Shown here piece by piece: positions 44,540 through 53,214 of a DNA stretch of 64,000 nucleotides. Below the pieces are notes generated by a model that did no database searches, was not told where the DNA came from, and saw nothing but the letters and a program-made list of their open reading frames with translations. Position 1 is the stretch's first letter; each line of letters opens with the position of its first letter. Location: NCBI RefSeq assembly GCF_000716435.1, contig NZ_JNWO01000007.1:496001-560000 (forward strand), read 5' to 3'. The translations under genes were made by a program, and so were the position numbers. This DNA is from Streptomyces xylophagus. Its GTDB lineage: Bacteria > Actinomycetota > Actinomycetes > Streptomycetales > Streptomycetaceae.

Positions 44540-45637
44540 ATGAAGATCACCCATGTCGAAGTACACCGGATCGATGTTCCGGCAGCCAGTCCGCCCTTCC
44601 GCTGGCGCGACGGGCTGAGCGGCAGCGCTCCGGTGGGCGACGGCGCGGTCCTGCACATCGGGACGGACGAGGGCGCCGAGGGAGTGGCGGTGTTCGCCCG
44701 TCCCGGCGCCCACTCCACCCTGCGGGACCTGGTGGACCGGGTCTTCCGCGCGGAACTGGTCGGAGCCGACCCGTTCCAGCGGGAATGGCTGTGGCACCGG
44801 GTGTGGGAGCTGGACCGTATCCACGAACTCCCGCTCCCCACCCTGGGCCTCATCGACACCGCCCTGTGGGACCTGGCCGGCCGCTACCACGGCGAACCGG
44901 TCTGGCGTCTGCTCGGCGGCTTCAGAGACGCCATCCCCGCCTACGCCTCCACCTCGACGTTCTCCAGCATCGCGGAGTTCCTCGACGTGGCGGACCAGTG
45001 CCTGGCGCTGGGCTACGTGGGCATCAAGCTGCACGCCTGGGGCGACGCCCGCCGTGACGCCGAGCTCTGTCTGGCGCTGCGCGACCACGTCGGCCCCTCC
45101 GTCCCCCTCATGTACGACGGGTCGGCCGGCTTCGACCTGCCCGACGCGATCCGGCTGGGACGGGCACTCTCCGAGGCCGACTACCTCTGGTACGAGGAGC
45201 CCATGCGGGAGTTCAGCATCTCCGCGTACCAGAAGCTGGCCGAGGTCGTGGACGTACCGCTGCTGGTCGCCGAGACCTCCGACGGCGCCCACATGAACGC
45301 CGCGGACTTCATCCGCGCCGGTGCCGCCACCTTCGGCGTGCGGGCCGGCACCACCCTCCGGGGCGGCATCACCGGCGCCATGCGCACCGCCCACCTCGCC
45401 GACGCCTACCGGCTGCGGGCCGAGGTGCACGGTTCGGACATCCCGAACCAGCACCTGTGCATGGCCATCTCCAACACCACCTACTACGAGTCCCTGGTGA
45501 CCTCGGTGAACGTCGTCCGGGAGCGCCACGTGGACGACCAGGGCCTGGTGCACGCCCCCACGGGGCCCGGCATCGCCCTCCCCCTCGATTTCGGCTACGG
45601 CAGCCAACTCCTGCCGTTCGTCGAGCAACCGCGCTGA
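44540..45637 (+). CDS. Mandelate racemase/muconate lactonizing (enolase superfamily) enzyme
   Basis: A 365-residue enolase-superfamily enzyme. In-register catalytic residues: Lys163-x-His165 (IKLHAWG), metal ligands Asp193 (MYDGSAGF), Glu219 or Glu220 (YEEP) and Glu245 (VAETSDG), and His297 (EVHGSD), matching the mandelate racemase layout. The Asp that normally pairs with His297 appears replaced (AGTTLRGGIT). Sugar-acid dehydratase or epimerase activity is likely, substrate unknown; L-fuconate is possible from the neighbourhood. ATG 44540 is chosen because family homology begins MKITHVEVHRI. Sits in one operon with the importer that follows. Confidence 0.82.
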   Translation: MKITHVEVHRIDVPAASPPFRWRDGLSGSAPVGDGAVLHIGTDEGAEGVAVFARPGAHSTLRDLVDRVFRAELVGADPFQREWLWHRVWELDRIHELPLPTLGLIDTALWDLAGRYHGEPVWRLLGGFRDAIPAYASTSTFSSIAEFLDVADQCLALGYVGIKLHAWGDARRDAELCLALRDHVGPSVPLMYDGSAGFDLPDAIRLGRALSEADYLWYEEPMREFSISAYQKLAEVVDVPLLVAETSDGAHMNAADFIRAGAATFGVRAGTTLRGGITGAMRTAHLADAYRLRAEVHGSDIPNQHLCMAISNTTYYESLVTSVNVVRERHVDDQGLVHAPTGPGIALPLDFGYGSQLLPFVEQPR

Positions 45638-45669
45638 GCGGCGCGAGAACAGAAAGGCAAGGCAAGACG

Positions 45670-47055
45670 ATGGAGTCTTCCCGATCTCCGAGAACCGGTC
45701 GGCGTCACTCGCTGCTCCGCGCGGCGGCCATCATGCTGTCCCTGGCCACCGCGGCGGCACTGGCGGGCTGCGCCAGCGCCGACACCACCACCCCTTCCGC
45801 CTCCAAGCAGTCGGCGTTCAAGCCGGCCGCGCAGAAGGCGGGTTCGCAGATAACGGTGTGGGCCGACTCGACCAGGCTGCCGTCGGTGCAGGCCTACCAG
45901 AAGTCGCACCCCGACGTGAAGATGAAGATCGTCACGTACGACGGCGGTGCCGACGGATCGACGTATCTGCAGTCGAAGGTGCAGCTGTTCGACCGGACCG
46001 GCAGCGGCTGGCCGGACGTGGTGTTCGGCAATCCGACCGACGTGACCTGGGCGTCGGAGGCCACCAAGCCCGGGGCACAGCCGTTCGCGGCACCCCTGGA
46101 CGAGAAGCTCGTACCGCAGAGCACGCTCGACGGTTTCGCCAAGGGCTCCCTGACGCCCTGTCAGTTCAACGGCCACACCTACTGCATGCGCAACGACATC
46201 GCGCAGGTCCTCCTCTGGTACAACAAGTCCCTTATGGACAAGTGGGGTTACAAGGTCCCCGCGACATGGCAGGAGTACGAGGCCCTCGGCAAGAAGGTCG
46301 CCAAGGAGCACCCGGGCTATCTGGTCGGCTCGGTCGGCGACACCAACTCCCATGAGTCGTACTTCTGGTCGGGCCAGTGCCCCGCGTTCAACCTGGTGAA
46401 GCCCGACACCCTGCGCACCGACCTGGCCGATCCGAAGTGCACGCGGATGGCGACGCTGCTGGACAACCTCATCAGCGCCAAGGCCATCGCCACCCAGGGC
46501 TTCTTCAGCCAGGGCTTCGCCAAGAACAGCGGCTCCAAAGTCCTTATGGCGTACGGCCCTTCGTGGTACGGCCAGTACCTGTTCAAGGCCGGTTTCAAGA
46601 CCCCGGCCAAGCAGATCGCCGCCGCGCCCCCGTTGACCTGGCAGGGCGAGAGCACGGCCGCCACGGGCAACGTCGGCGGCGGTGTGTGGATGGTGTCCTC
46701 GCACAGCGCCAACCTCAAGGCGTCCACCGACCTGGCCACCTGGCTGACCACCTCCGACGAGAACCAGGCCACCGCGCCCACCTATCCGGCCTACACCCAG
46801 GCCGCGAAGACCTGGCTGGCCAACCCGGCCAACAAGGACTACTTCGCCAATGACGTGAGCGGGCCGTTCGAGCAGGCCGCGAACGAGGTGTGGACCGGCT
46901 GGTCGAACACCAGGTTCTCCGATGCCACCGCCTGGTCCAGCGTCGTCCTTCCCGCCCTGACCGCGGGCAAGAGCCTGACCTCGACCCTGCCGGCCTGGCA
47001 GCAGGAGATCGCCAACGAGGCCAAGAGCCAGGGCTACAAGGTGGTCGATCAGTGA
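45670..47055 (+). CDS. Sugar ABC transporter substrate-binding lipoprotein
   Basis: A 461-residue family-1 solute-binding lipoprotein; lipobox LAGC with Cys34. Signature stretches: GWPDVVFGNPTD, LLWYNKSLMDKWGYKVPATWQEYEALG, GQCPAFNLVKPDTLRTD, NVGGGVWMVSSHSANLKA. Extra cysteines (CQFNGHTYCM; CPAF; KCTR) suggest disulfides. AAGG elements precede the ATG. Followed directly by two permeases (GTGA overlap), no ATPase gene. Confidence 0.93.
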   Translation: MESSRSPRTGRRHSLLRAAAIMLSLATAAALAGCASADTTTPSASKQSAFKPAAQKAGSQITVWADSTRLPSVQAYQKSHPDVKMKIVTYDGGADGSTYLQSKVQLFDRTGSGWPDVVFGNPTDVTWASEATKPGAQPFAAPLDEKLVPQSTLDGFAKGSLTPCQFNGHTYCMRNDIAQVLLWYNKSLMDKWGYKVPATWQEYEALGKKVAKEHPGYLVGSVGDTNSHESYFWSGQCPAFNLVKPDTLRTDLADPKCTRMATLLDNLISAKAIATQGFFSQGFAKNSGSKVLMAYGPSWYGQYLFKAGFKTPAKQIAAAPPLTWQGESTAATGNVGGGVWMVSSHSANLKASTDLATWLTTSDENQATAPTYPAYTQAAKTWLANPANKDYFANDVSGPFEQAANEVWTGWSNTRFSDATAWSSVVLPALTAGKSLTSTLPAWQQEIANEAKSQGYKVVDQ

Positions 47056-47984
47056 CCTTGCTGGAGACCGAGCGCGTCACCGTCTCCCCCGTGCGCCGCG
47101 GCACCACGCCGCGGCGCACGGGCCGCGGTCTCGCTGGCTACCTCTTCGTCGCCGGCTACGCGGTGCTGCTGCTCGCGTTCGGCGTCTTCCCCACCGGTTA
47201 TTCCTTCTACCTCGCGCTCACCAACGACCGGGGCCAGTTCACCGGCCTCAACCAGTTCGTGAAGGTCATCCAGGACTACCGCTTCGCCCCGGCCTTCACC
47301 CACATGCTGATCTACCTGGTGATGTGGCTGGTGACGCTCGTCGTCCTGGTCGTGCTGACCGCCGTGATCCTGCGCAGCCGAGTCCGCCCGGGCACATCGG
47401 CGCTCTTCCGCTTCCTGTACTACATCCCCGGCGCCCTCGCCGGAGTGGCGAGCGTGCTGGTCTGGCTGTTCATGCTGGACCCGGATGTCAGCCCGGTCTC
47501 ACGGCTGCTCACCGCCATGGGGTTCAAGACGTTCGCCGCCGTCCTGGCCCCCGGCAACCTGCCGCTGATCCTCATGCTGATCGCCTTCTGGACCGGCGCC
47601 GGCGGCTGGATGGTCGTGATGTACGGGGCGCTCAACAACATCCCCGACGAAGTGATCGAAGCCGCCCGGATGGACGGTGCGGGCCCGTGGCGCACCGCCT
47701 GGCACATCCAGATCCCGATGATCCGGCAGTGGATCGTCTACATGACGATCATGGCCTTCGCGACGGGCACCCAACTGTTCGTCGAACCCCAACTGCTCCA
47801 GACCGCCAGCCTCGGCAGAGTGAGCCCCACCTGGTCGCCCAACCAACTGGCCTACGTCTACGCCTTCCAGCAGGGCGACTTCAACGGCGCCGCCGCCATC
47901 GCGGTCGTCCTCCTCGCCGTGGGCCTCCTCGCCGCCGGGCTGCTGGTCGCTCGCTCGAACCTGTTCAAGTTGGACGAGAAATGA
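47052..47984 (+). CDS. Sugar ABC transporter permease 1
   Basis: A 310-residue MalF-type permease with six membrane segments; EAA loop EVIEAARMDGAGPWRTAWHIQIPMI. The GTG start overlaps the preceding stop (GTGA) and the following gene overlaps its own stop (ATGA). Confidence 0.93.
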   Translation: MTLLETERVTVSPVRRGTTPRRTGRGLAGYLFVAGYAVLLLAFGVFPTGYSFYLALTNDRGQFTGLNQFVKVIQDYRFAPAFTHMLIYLVMWLVTLVVLVVLTAVILRSRVRPGTSALFRFLYYIPGALAGVASVLVWLFMLDPDVSPVSRLLTAMGFKTFAAVLAPGNLPLILMLIAFWTGAGGWMVVMYGALNNIPDEVIEAARMDGAGPWRTAWHIQIPMIRQWIVYMTIMAFATGTQLFVEPQLLQTASLGRVSPTWSPNQLAYVYAFQQGDFNGAAAIAVVLLAVGLLAAGLLVARSNLFKLDEK

Positions 47985-48895
47985 CACAGACGACTCTCTT
48001 CCTGACGGCGGTAAGGCGACGCGTCCGCCCGTCAAGGAGCCTCCCCTTCCTGGTCGTTGGACTCCTCCTGGCCCTTCTGCTGGTGTTCTTCGTACTGCCG
48101 GTGATCTGGCTGCTGCTGGCACCGTCGAAGACCGCCGGCGAAGTGGTACGGGACAACCCGCTCTCCTTCGGCTCGTTCCATCAAATAGGCACCGCCTGGC
48201 GGCACTTGTTCGCCTTCCAGGACGGCGCCATGACGACATGGCTGCGCAACTCGGCGATCTACTCGGGCGGTTCACTCGTCCTGACGCTGGCCGTCAGCGT
48301 TCCGGCCGGCTACGCGCTGGCACTGACGAAGTTCCGCGGACGCAAGACGCTCCTGACGATCACCCTGGTCACCATGATCATGCCGCAGGCCACCCTGGTG
48401 CTGCCGATCTTCCTGGAACTCAACCGCTTCCACCTGATCGGCACCATCTGGTCGGTGATACTCCCCTTCTCCTTCTACCCGTTCGGCGTGTACCTGGTCT
48501 ACATCTACTTCGGGAGCAGCCTCCCCAGGGACCTGCTGTCCGCCGCGCGCATCGACGGCTGCACGGAATGGCAGCTCTTCGCGCGCATCGCGCTCCCGCT
48601 CGCCAAACCGGTGGTCGGACTGGTCGCGTTCTTCAGCTTCGTGGGCAACTGGAACAACTTCTTCCTGCCCTATCTCGTCCTGCCGAACAGCGATCAGTTC
48701 CCCGTCCAGGTGGGCCTGAACCAACTGCTCACCTCCACCCCGTCGTTCAACCCCGTCGCGGGCGCCGGGCTGAACGTCACCATCCCCGAACTCGCCCTGG
48801 CCATCCTCATCGCCATCCTTCCCGTGCTGGTGCTCTTCGTCTTCTCGCAGCGCACGCTGGTCTCCGGGATGCTCGCCGGATCGAGCAAGGAATGA
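47981..48895 (+). CDS. Sugar ABC transporter permease 2
   Basis: A 304-residue MalG-type permease; EAA loop DLLSAARIDGCTEWQLFARIALPL, typical ending LFVFSQRTLVSGMLAGSSKE. ATGA overlaps at both ends, so translation is chained to the ManA-like gene. Confidence 0.93.
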   Translation: MTQTTLFLTAVRRRVRPSRSLPFLVVGLLLALLLVFFVLPVIWLLLAPSKTAGEVVRDNPLSFGSFHQIGTAWRHLFAFQDGAMTTWLRNSAIYSGGSLVLTLAVSVPAGYALALTKFRGRKTLLTITLVTMIMPQATLVLPIFLELNRFHLIGTIWSVILPFSFYPFGVYLVYIYFGSSLPRDLLSAARIDGCTEWQLFARIALPLAKPVVGLVAFFSFVGNWNNFFLPYLVLPNSDQFPVQVGLNQLLTSTPSFNPVAGAGLNVTIPELALAILIAILPVLVLFVFSQRTLVSGMLAGSSKE

Positions 48896-50619
48896 ACGGC
48901 GCCCTGCCCGCAGAAGGAGACCGTGTGTACCGGCTCGATCCGCGCTACGCCCCCGCCCCGCAGGCCGCATTCCACACGGGATGGCAGGCAGTGGCCTCCC
49001 AACTCCCCGACGGCCCGGCGGTGTTGGCCATCGACGGTTCCCCGTCCGTCGACTGGTCCCTCCTCGCCGACCGCCTCGCACACGAACTGACCGGGCGCGG
49101 CGTCCCCGTCACCCTGCTCGACATCCGGAACCACTACGCACGGCCGGCGCTCGTCAGAAGCCGTACCGAACACCCGGCGGACGCCGACGACCCGTACTTC
49201 CGCAAGCTCGCCGACAACCCCCTCGACGACCTCTTCGAGACCCTCCCGGTATCCACACCACCACAGGAAGGGCTACGCCTCGTCTACGGCCCCGGCGCCG
49301 CCCTCGTCGACCACGACCTGCTCTGGTACGCCGACGTGCCCAAGCGCTACGCGGAAGCCGCCGTCGGCGCGGGCGAGTTGGGCACCAACCTCGGCCTACC
49401 GGGCGAGAAGCCCGACTTCAGACGCCTCTTCTACGTCGACTGGCCGATGCTCGACCGGCACCGCGACTCGCTCGCCCACCGCCTCGACGCCTGGCTCGAC
49501 ATGCAGCACCCCGACCACCCGGCATGGATCGACGGAGCAGGCCTGCGCGCCACGTACGCCGACCTGGCCCGCAAGCCCGTCCGCACCCGCCCGTACTTCA
49601 ACTCCACTCCCTGGGGCGGACATTGGGCACAGCGCGAGCTCGGCTTCAACCCCGACTCCCGCAACACCGCGCTCGGTTATGAACTGATCGCCCCCGAGGC
49701 CGGCATCCTCGTCGGCACCGGACCGGAGGCGCAGGCCGAGGTGCCGTTCCAACTCCTGTGCGTGCTGGAGCCGTTGAGCGTGCTGGGGGAAGAGGTGCAC
49801 GCCCGCTTCGGTACGTCCTTCCCGATCCGCTTCGACTACCTGGACACCGTCGGCGGCGGCAGCCTGTCCGTGCACTGCCACCCCAAGGAGTCGTACATGC
49901 GCGAGCGTTTCGGCTGGGACTACACCCAGCACGAGACGTACTACCTCACCCTCGGCAGCACCGACACCAAGGTGTTCCTCGGCCTGCACGAGGACACCGA
50001 CGTGGACGCCTTCCGCAAGGAGGTGGAACGGGCCGTCACCGACGGAGTCCCCATGGACCCCGAGGACCACGTCCTGGCCTTCCCCGCCGAACAGGGCCAG
50101 TTGTTCATGATCCCGGCGGGCACCCCGCACGCCAGCGGCGCGGGCAACCTCGTACTGGAGATCAGCGCCACCCCCTATCTGTACAGCCTGAGGTTCTACG
50201 ACTGGCTCCGACCCGGTGCCGACGGCAACCCGCGCCCCCTCCCCTACGAGCACGGGTTCGCCAACCTGGAGACCGGCCGACGCGGGGAGGCCGTCACCCG
50301 CGACCTGGTGCAGAAGCCGCGCACCCTGCGCGAGGGCACCGGTTGGCGGGAGGAGGTCATCGGCGACCTGGCCGAGATGTTCTACGAGGTCAGGCGGTTC
50401 GTGCTCGACGCCGACGCCGAGGCTCCCGACGACACGCAGGGACGGTTCCACATCCTGAACGTGGTGGAAGGGGAAGGCGTCACGGTGCACACCGCGGCTG
50501 GCGACCGGCACGAACTGGCCTACGCGGAGACGCTCACTGTGCCGGCCGCGGTCGGCCCCTACACCCTGCGAGCCACCGGCGTCGGCCCGGTGCGTGTCGT
50601 GAAGGCGTTGGTCCGTTGA
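48892..50619 (+). CDS. ManA-like mannose-6-phosphate isomerase fused to a degenerate kinase-like domain (paralogue)
   Basis: A 575-residue paralogue of the protein at 32375, with matching architecture: AVLAIDGSPSVDWSLLADRLAHEL and LVYGPGAALVDHDLLWYADVPKRYAEA in the kinase-like part; NSTPWGGHWAQRELGFNPDSRNTALGYELIAPEAGI and LSVHCHPKESYMRERFGWDYTQHETYY in the cupin. The Walker-A Gly-Lys-Thr/Ser is again replaced by SxDW. ATG overlaps the permease stop; a GTG at 48923 behind AAGGAG could also be used. Followed at once by the ROK kinase. Confidence 0.82.
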   Translation: MNGALPAEGDRVYRLDPRYAPAPQAAFHTGWQAVASQLPDGPAVLAIDGSPSVDWSLLADRLAHELTGRGVPVTLLDIRNHYARPALVRSRTEHPADADDPYFRKLADNPLDDLFETLPVSTPPQEGLRLVYGPGAALVDHDLLWYADVPKRYAEAAVGAGELGTNLGLPGEKPDFRRLFYVDWPMLDRHRDSLAHRLDAWLDMQHPDHPAWIDGAGLRATYADLARKPVRTRPYFNSTPWGGHWAQRELGFNPDSRNTALGYELIAPEAGILVGTGPEAQAEVPFQLLCVLEPLSVLGEEVHARFGTSFPIRFDYLDTVGGGSLSVHCHPKESYMRERFGWDYTQHETYYLTLGSTDTKVFLGLHEDTDVDAFRKEVERAVTDGVPMDPEDHVLAFPAEQGQLFMIPAGTPHASGAGNLVLEISATPYLYSLRFYDWLRPGADGNPRPLPYEHGFANLETGRRGEAVTRDLVQKPRTLREGTGWREEVIGDLAEMFYEVRRFVLDADAEAPDDTQGRFHILNVVEGEGVTVHTAAGDRHELAYAETLTVPAAVGPYTLRATGVGPVRVVKALVR

Positions 50620-51500
50620 TTCCTGTCCTGGAGATCGGCGGCACCCATGTCACCGCGGCGCTCGTCGACCTGCGCGACGGGCGTGTCACCAGCCGTACCC
50701 GCAGGCCGCTAGACGCGGACGGCGATGCCGAAGCCATCCTCGGCACCGTACGACACTGCGCCGACGAGCTGCGGGTGCCTCCTGGTGCGCGGTGGGGCGT
50801 GGCGGTGCCCGGACCGTTCGACTACGCACGGGGGATCGCCCTCTTCCAGGGCGTGGGCAAGTTCGACGCCCTGTACGGGATGGACGTGCGCGCAGCGCTC
50901 CTCCACGGACTGCGGCAGCGTCCCGGGGACGTCGTGTTCCTCAACGACGCCCACGCCTTCCTGACCGGCGAGTGGTCCGCGGGTACCGTCCGCGGGCACC
51001 GCCGCGCCGTCGGTATCACGCTCGGCACCGGTGTCGGCTCCGCGTTCCTCGCCGACGGCCGCATCCGCGACAACGGTCCCGGGATACCCCCCGAGGGGCG
51101 GATGGACCTCACCGAGATCGACGGCCGCCCGCTGGAGGACACCGTCTCCCGCCGGGCGATCCTCACCCGCTACGGCGACCCCGCCGCCGATGTGCACGAC
51201 ATCGCCGGACGCGCGAGAGCCGGGGAGGAGCGGGCCCAGCGGGTGCTGGACGACGTCTTCACCGGACTGGGCACGGCGCTGGGCCCGCACCTGGTGGACT
51301 TCGGCGCGACCGCCCTGGTCGTCGGGGGCTCCATGGCCCGCTCCTGGGACCTCGTCGCCCCCGCCCTGTCCGCCGGTCTCGCCGCCGGGGGCTGGACACC
51401 GGACGACCCGGGTGCCGACGCACGACGTACCCGTGCGATGAAACCCGCAGGCCCCGCAGGGGACGCCGCACTGCTGGGCGCGGCCCGCGCCGCGGCGTGA
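50616..51500 (+). CDS. ROK-family sugar kinase, zinc motif absent (paralogue)
   Basis: A 294-residue paralogue of the kinase at 34117. VLEIGGTHVTAALVD at the N-terminus, VPGPFDYARGIALFQGVGKFDA, catalytic FLNDAHAF (Asn110-Asp111), ITLGTGVGSAF; PGIPPEGRMDLTEIDGRPLEDTVS again replaces the zinc motif. TTG start overlapping the previous stop (TTGA). End of the second carbohydrate operon; its stop is 53 bases from the tRNA terminator. Confidence 0.85.
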   Translation: MIPVLEIGGTHVTAALVDLRDGRVTSRTRRPLDADGDAEAILGTVRHCADELRVPPGARWGVAVPGPFDYARGIALFQGVGKFDALYGMDVRAALLHGLRQRPGDVVFLNDAHAFLTGEWSAGTVRGHRRAVGITLGTGVGSAFLADGRIRDNGPGIPPEGRMDLTEIDGRPLEDTVSRRAILTRYGDPAADVHDIAGRARAGEERAQRVLDDVFTGLGTALGPHLVDFGATALVVGGSMARSWDLVAPALSAGLAAGGWTPDDPGADARRTRAMKPAGPAGDAALLGAARAAA

Positions 51501-51553
51501 GACCGAGGAAGGGAAGGCCCCTTGGTGGTCGAGGACCGGAAGCGCTCCATACG

Positions 51554-51591
51554 AAAAGGGCCCCCACAGGCTCTCGCCCGTGAAGACCCTT
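51554..51591 (-). terminator. Intrinsic terminator of tRNA-Pro
   Basis: Read on the minus strand, a 16-bp stem closed by a GAGA tetraloop and followed by TTTT, immediately after the tRNA. The four non-Watson-Crick positions are all G-U in minus-strand RNA but A-C in plus-strand RNA, so the structure serves the tRNA transcript. Confidence 0.85.
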
Positions 51592-51598
51592 CGCACCG

Positions 51599-51672
<74 letters not shown>

Positions 51673-51771
51673 GTGCGCTTCCCGCGGTGAACCGCGTGAT
51701 CGCGCGAACAGCACTTTACCCCACGCCCGGGGGTGCGCCGAAGCCGGCACCGGGCGCGGGACAATCGTCGT

Positions 51772-52293
51772 ATGGACGACACATCGTCAGGCGGTACGGC
51801 CGGAGCACGGGACCGGGACGACGACGGGCGGGCGCGCAACGCCCGGCCGCGGGACGGGCTCGGGCGGCCGTTGCCGTACGACGCGGACGGCGTGGCACGG
51901 CAGCCCGAGGGGGTCGTGCGCGCGCCGGAGGTGACCGTCGTCGAGGCGCAGGCGCTGCTCGACGAGGGGAAACCGTTCCATGCGCACGAGGTCTTCGAGG
52001 ACGCCTGGAAGTCGGGGCCGGATGAGGAGCGTGCCCTGTGGCGCGCGCTCGCCCAGCTCGCCGTTGGCCTCACGCACGCGGCCCGGGGGAACGTCACCGG
52101 CGGCGCCCGGCTGTTGCGGCGCGGGGCCGGGGGCGTAGAGGAGTGGGCATCCGTGACGGGGCGCGAGCGGCCGTACGGGATGGATCTCGCGGGGGTCGCC
52201 GCGTGGGCGCGCGGGCTTGGGGACGATGTGGAGCGGGGCGGCGGGAGTGTGGACGCGCGGGCTCGGGCGCCTCGGCTGCGCGGGGTGTCGTAG
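51772..52293 (+). CDS. DUF309 family protein
   Basis: A 173-residue protein with the DUF309 helical core: ALLDEGKPFHAHEVFEDAWKSGP with the conserved FHAHEVFE, then ERALWRALAQLAVGLTHAARGN and GARLLRRG. The N-terminal 50 residues are charged and disordered-looking (RDRDDDGRARNARPRD). The family is uncharacterised; the His/Glu pattern suggests a metal site. ATG at 51772. Confidence 0.87.
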   Translation: MDDTSSGGTAGARDRDDDGRARNARPRDGLGRPLPYDADGVARQPEGVVRAPEVTVVEAQALLDEGKPFHAHEVFEDAWKSGPDEERALWRALAQLAVGLTHAARGNVTGGARLLRRGAGGVEEWASVTGRERPYGMDLAGVAAWARGLGDDVERGGGSVDARARAPRLRGVS

Positions 52294-52371
52294 CCCGGCC
52301 GTTTCGCGGGACGCCGTGGCCGGGCCGGTGCGGTGTACGGACTGTCAGTGGCGTGGGGCAGACTCGGGGGC

Positions 52372-53145
52372 GTGCGAAAGATTCATGTCATCGGTATCGG
52401 CGCGGGCGACCCCGAGCAGCTGACCCTGCAGGCGGTCAGGGCGCTGCGGAGCACGGACGTGTTCTTCCTCCTCGACAAGGGCGAGGTGAAGTCCGACCTC
52501 ACGCAGTTGCGGCGGGACATGCTCGACGCGCACATACCGGAGGGGACGTACCGCCTGGTCGAGGCGCGCGACCCGGAGCGGGACCGGAAGGCCGGCGGCG
52601 CCGCGTACTCCCCCGCGGTCGGCGACTGGCGCAGCGCCCGCGCGGACATCTACGAACGGCTCATCACCGAGGAGCTGGGCGAGGAGGAGAGCGGCGCGTT
52701 CCTGGTGTGGGGTGACCCTTCGCTGTACGACAGCACGCTCGGCATCCTGGAGGAGATCCTGGAGCGGGGTGCGGTGGCGTTCACGTACGACGTCGTGCCC
52801 GGCATCAGCAGTGTCTCTGCGCTCGTCGCCCGGCACCGCACGGGACTGAACCGGGTGGCCCGGCCGGTGCAGATCACCACGGGCCGGCGGCTTTCCGAGG
52901 GGTTCCCAGAGGGTGTGGACGACGTGGTCGTGATGCTGGACGCGCAGCAGACCTTCCGGCAGTACGCCGACCAGGACATCGACATCTATTGGGGCGCCTA
53001 CATCGGCACCCCGGACGAGATCCTCGCCTCCGGACCGATAGCCGAGGCCGCTCCGCGCATCGAGCGGCTGCGCGCCGAGGCCCGTGAGCGCAAGGGCTGG
53101 ATCATGGACACGTATCTGCTGCGCCGGCACCCGGGCACCGAGTAG
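52372..53145 (+). CDS. cobF: Precorrin-6A synthase (deacetylating)
   Basis: A 257-residue SAM-dependent tetrapyrrole methylase. N-terminal KIHVIGIGAGDPEQLTLQAVRAL, then FLLDKGEVKSDL, VWGDPSLYDSTLGILEEIL and VVPGISSVSALVARHR are those of CobF, which methylates C-1 of precorrin-5 and releases acetate in aerobic cobalamin synthesis. GTG 52372 is chosen because homology begins there, directly after GGGGG. The other cobalamin gene in the window is cobK at 55818. Confidence 0.92.
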   Translation: MRKIHVIGIGAGDPEQLTLQAVRALRSTDVFFLLDKGEVKSDLTQLRRDMLDAHIPEGTYRLVEARDPERDRKAGGAAYSPAVGDWRSARADIYERLITEELGEEESGAFLVWGDPSLYDSTLGILEEILERGAVAFTYDVVPGISSVSALVARHRTGLNRVARPVQITTGRRLSEGFPEGVDDVVVMLDAQQTFRQYADQDIDIYWGAYIGTPDEILASGPIAEAAPRIERLRAEARERKGWIMDTYLLRRHPGTE

Positions 53146-53214
53146 CGCGCCGGGCGGAACCCGAGCGGACCCGCCCACTGTGCAGAGGTGGTCCCTTGGT
53201 GTGAAAGTGACCTC

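Noticed and set aside
52293..52372. Cobalamin riboswitch before cobF
   Set aside because: Only about 80 GC-rich bases precede the gene; no B12-box-like sequence or room for the aptamer.
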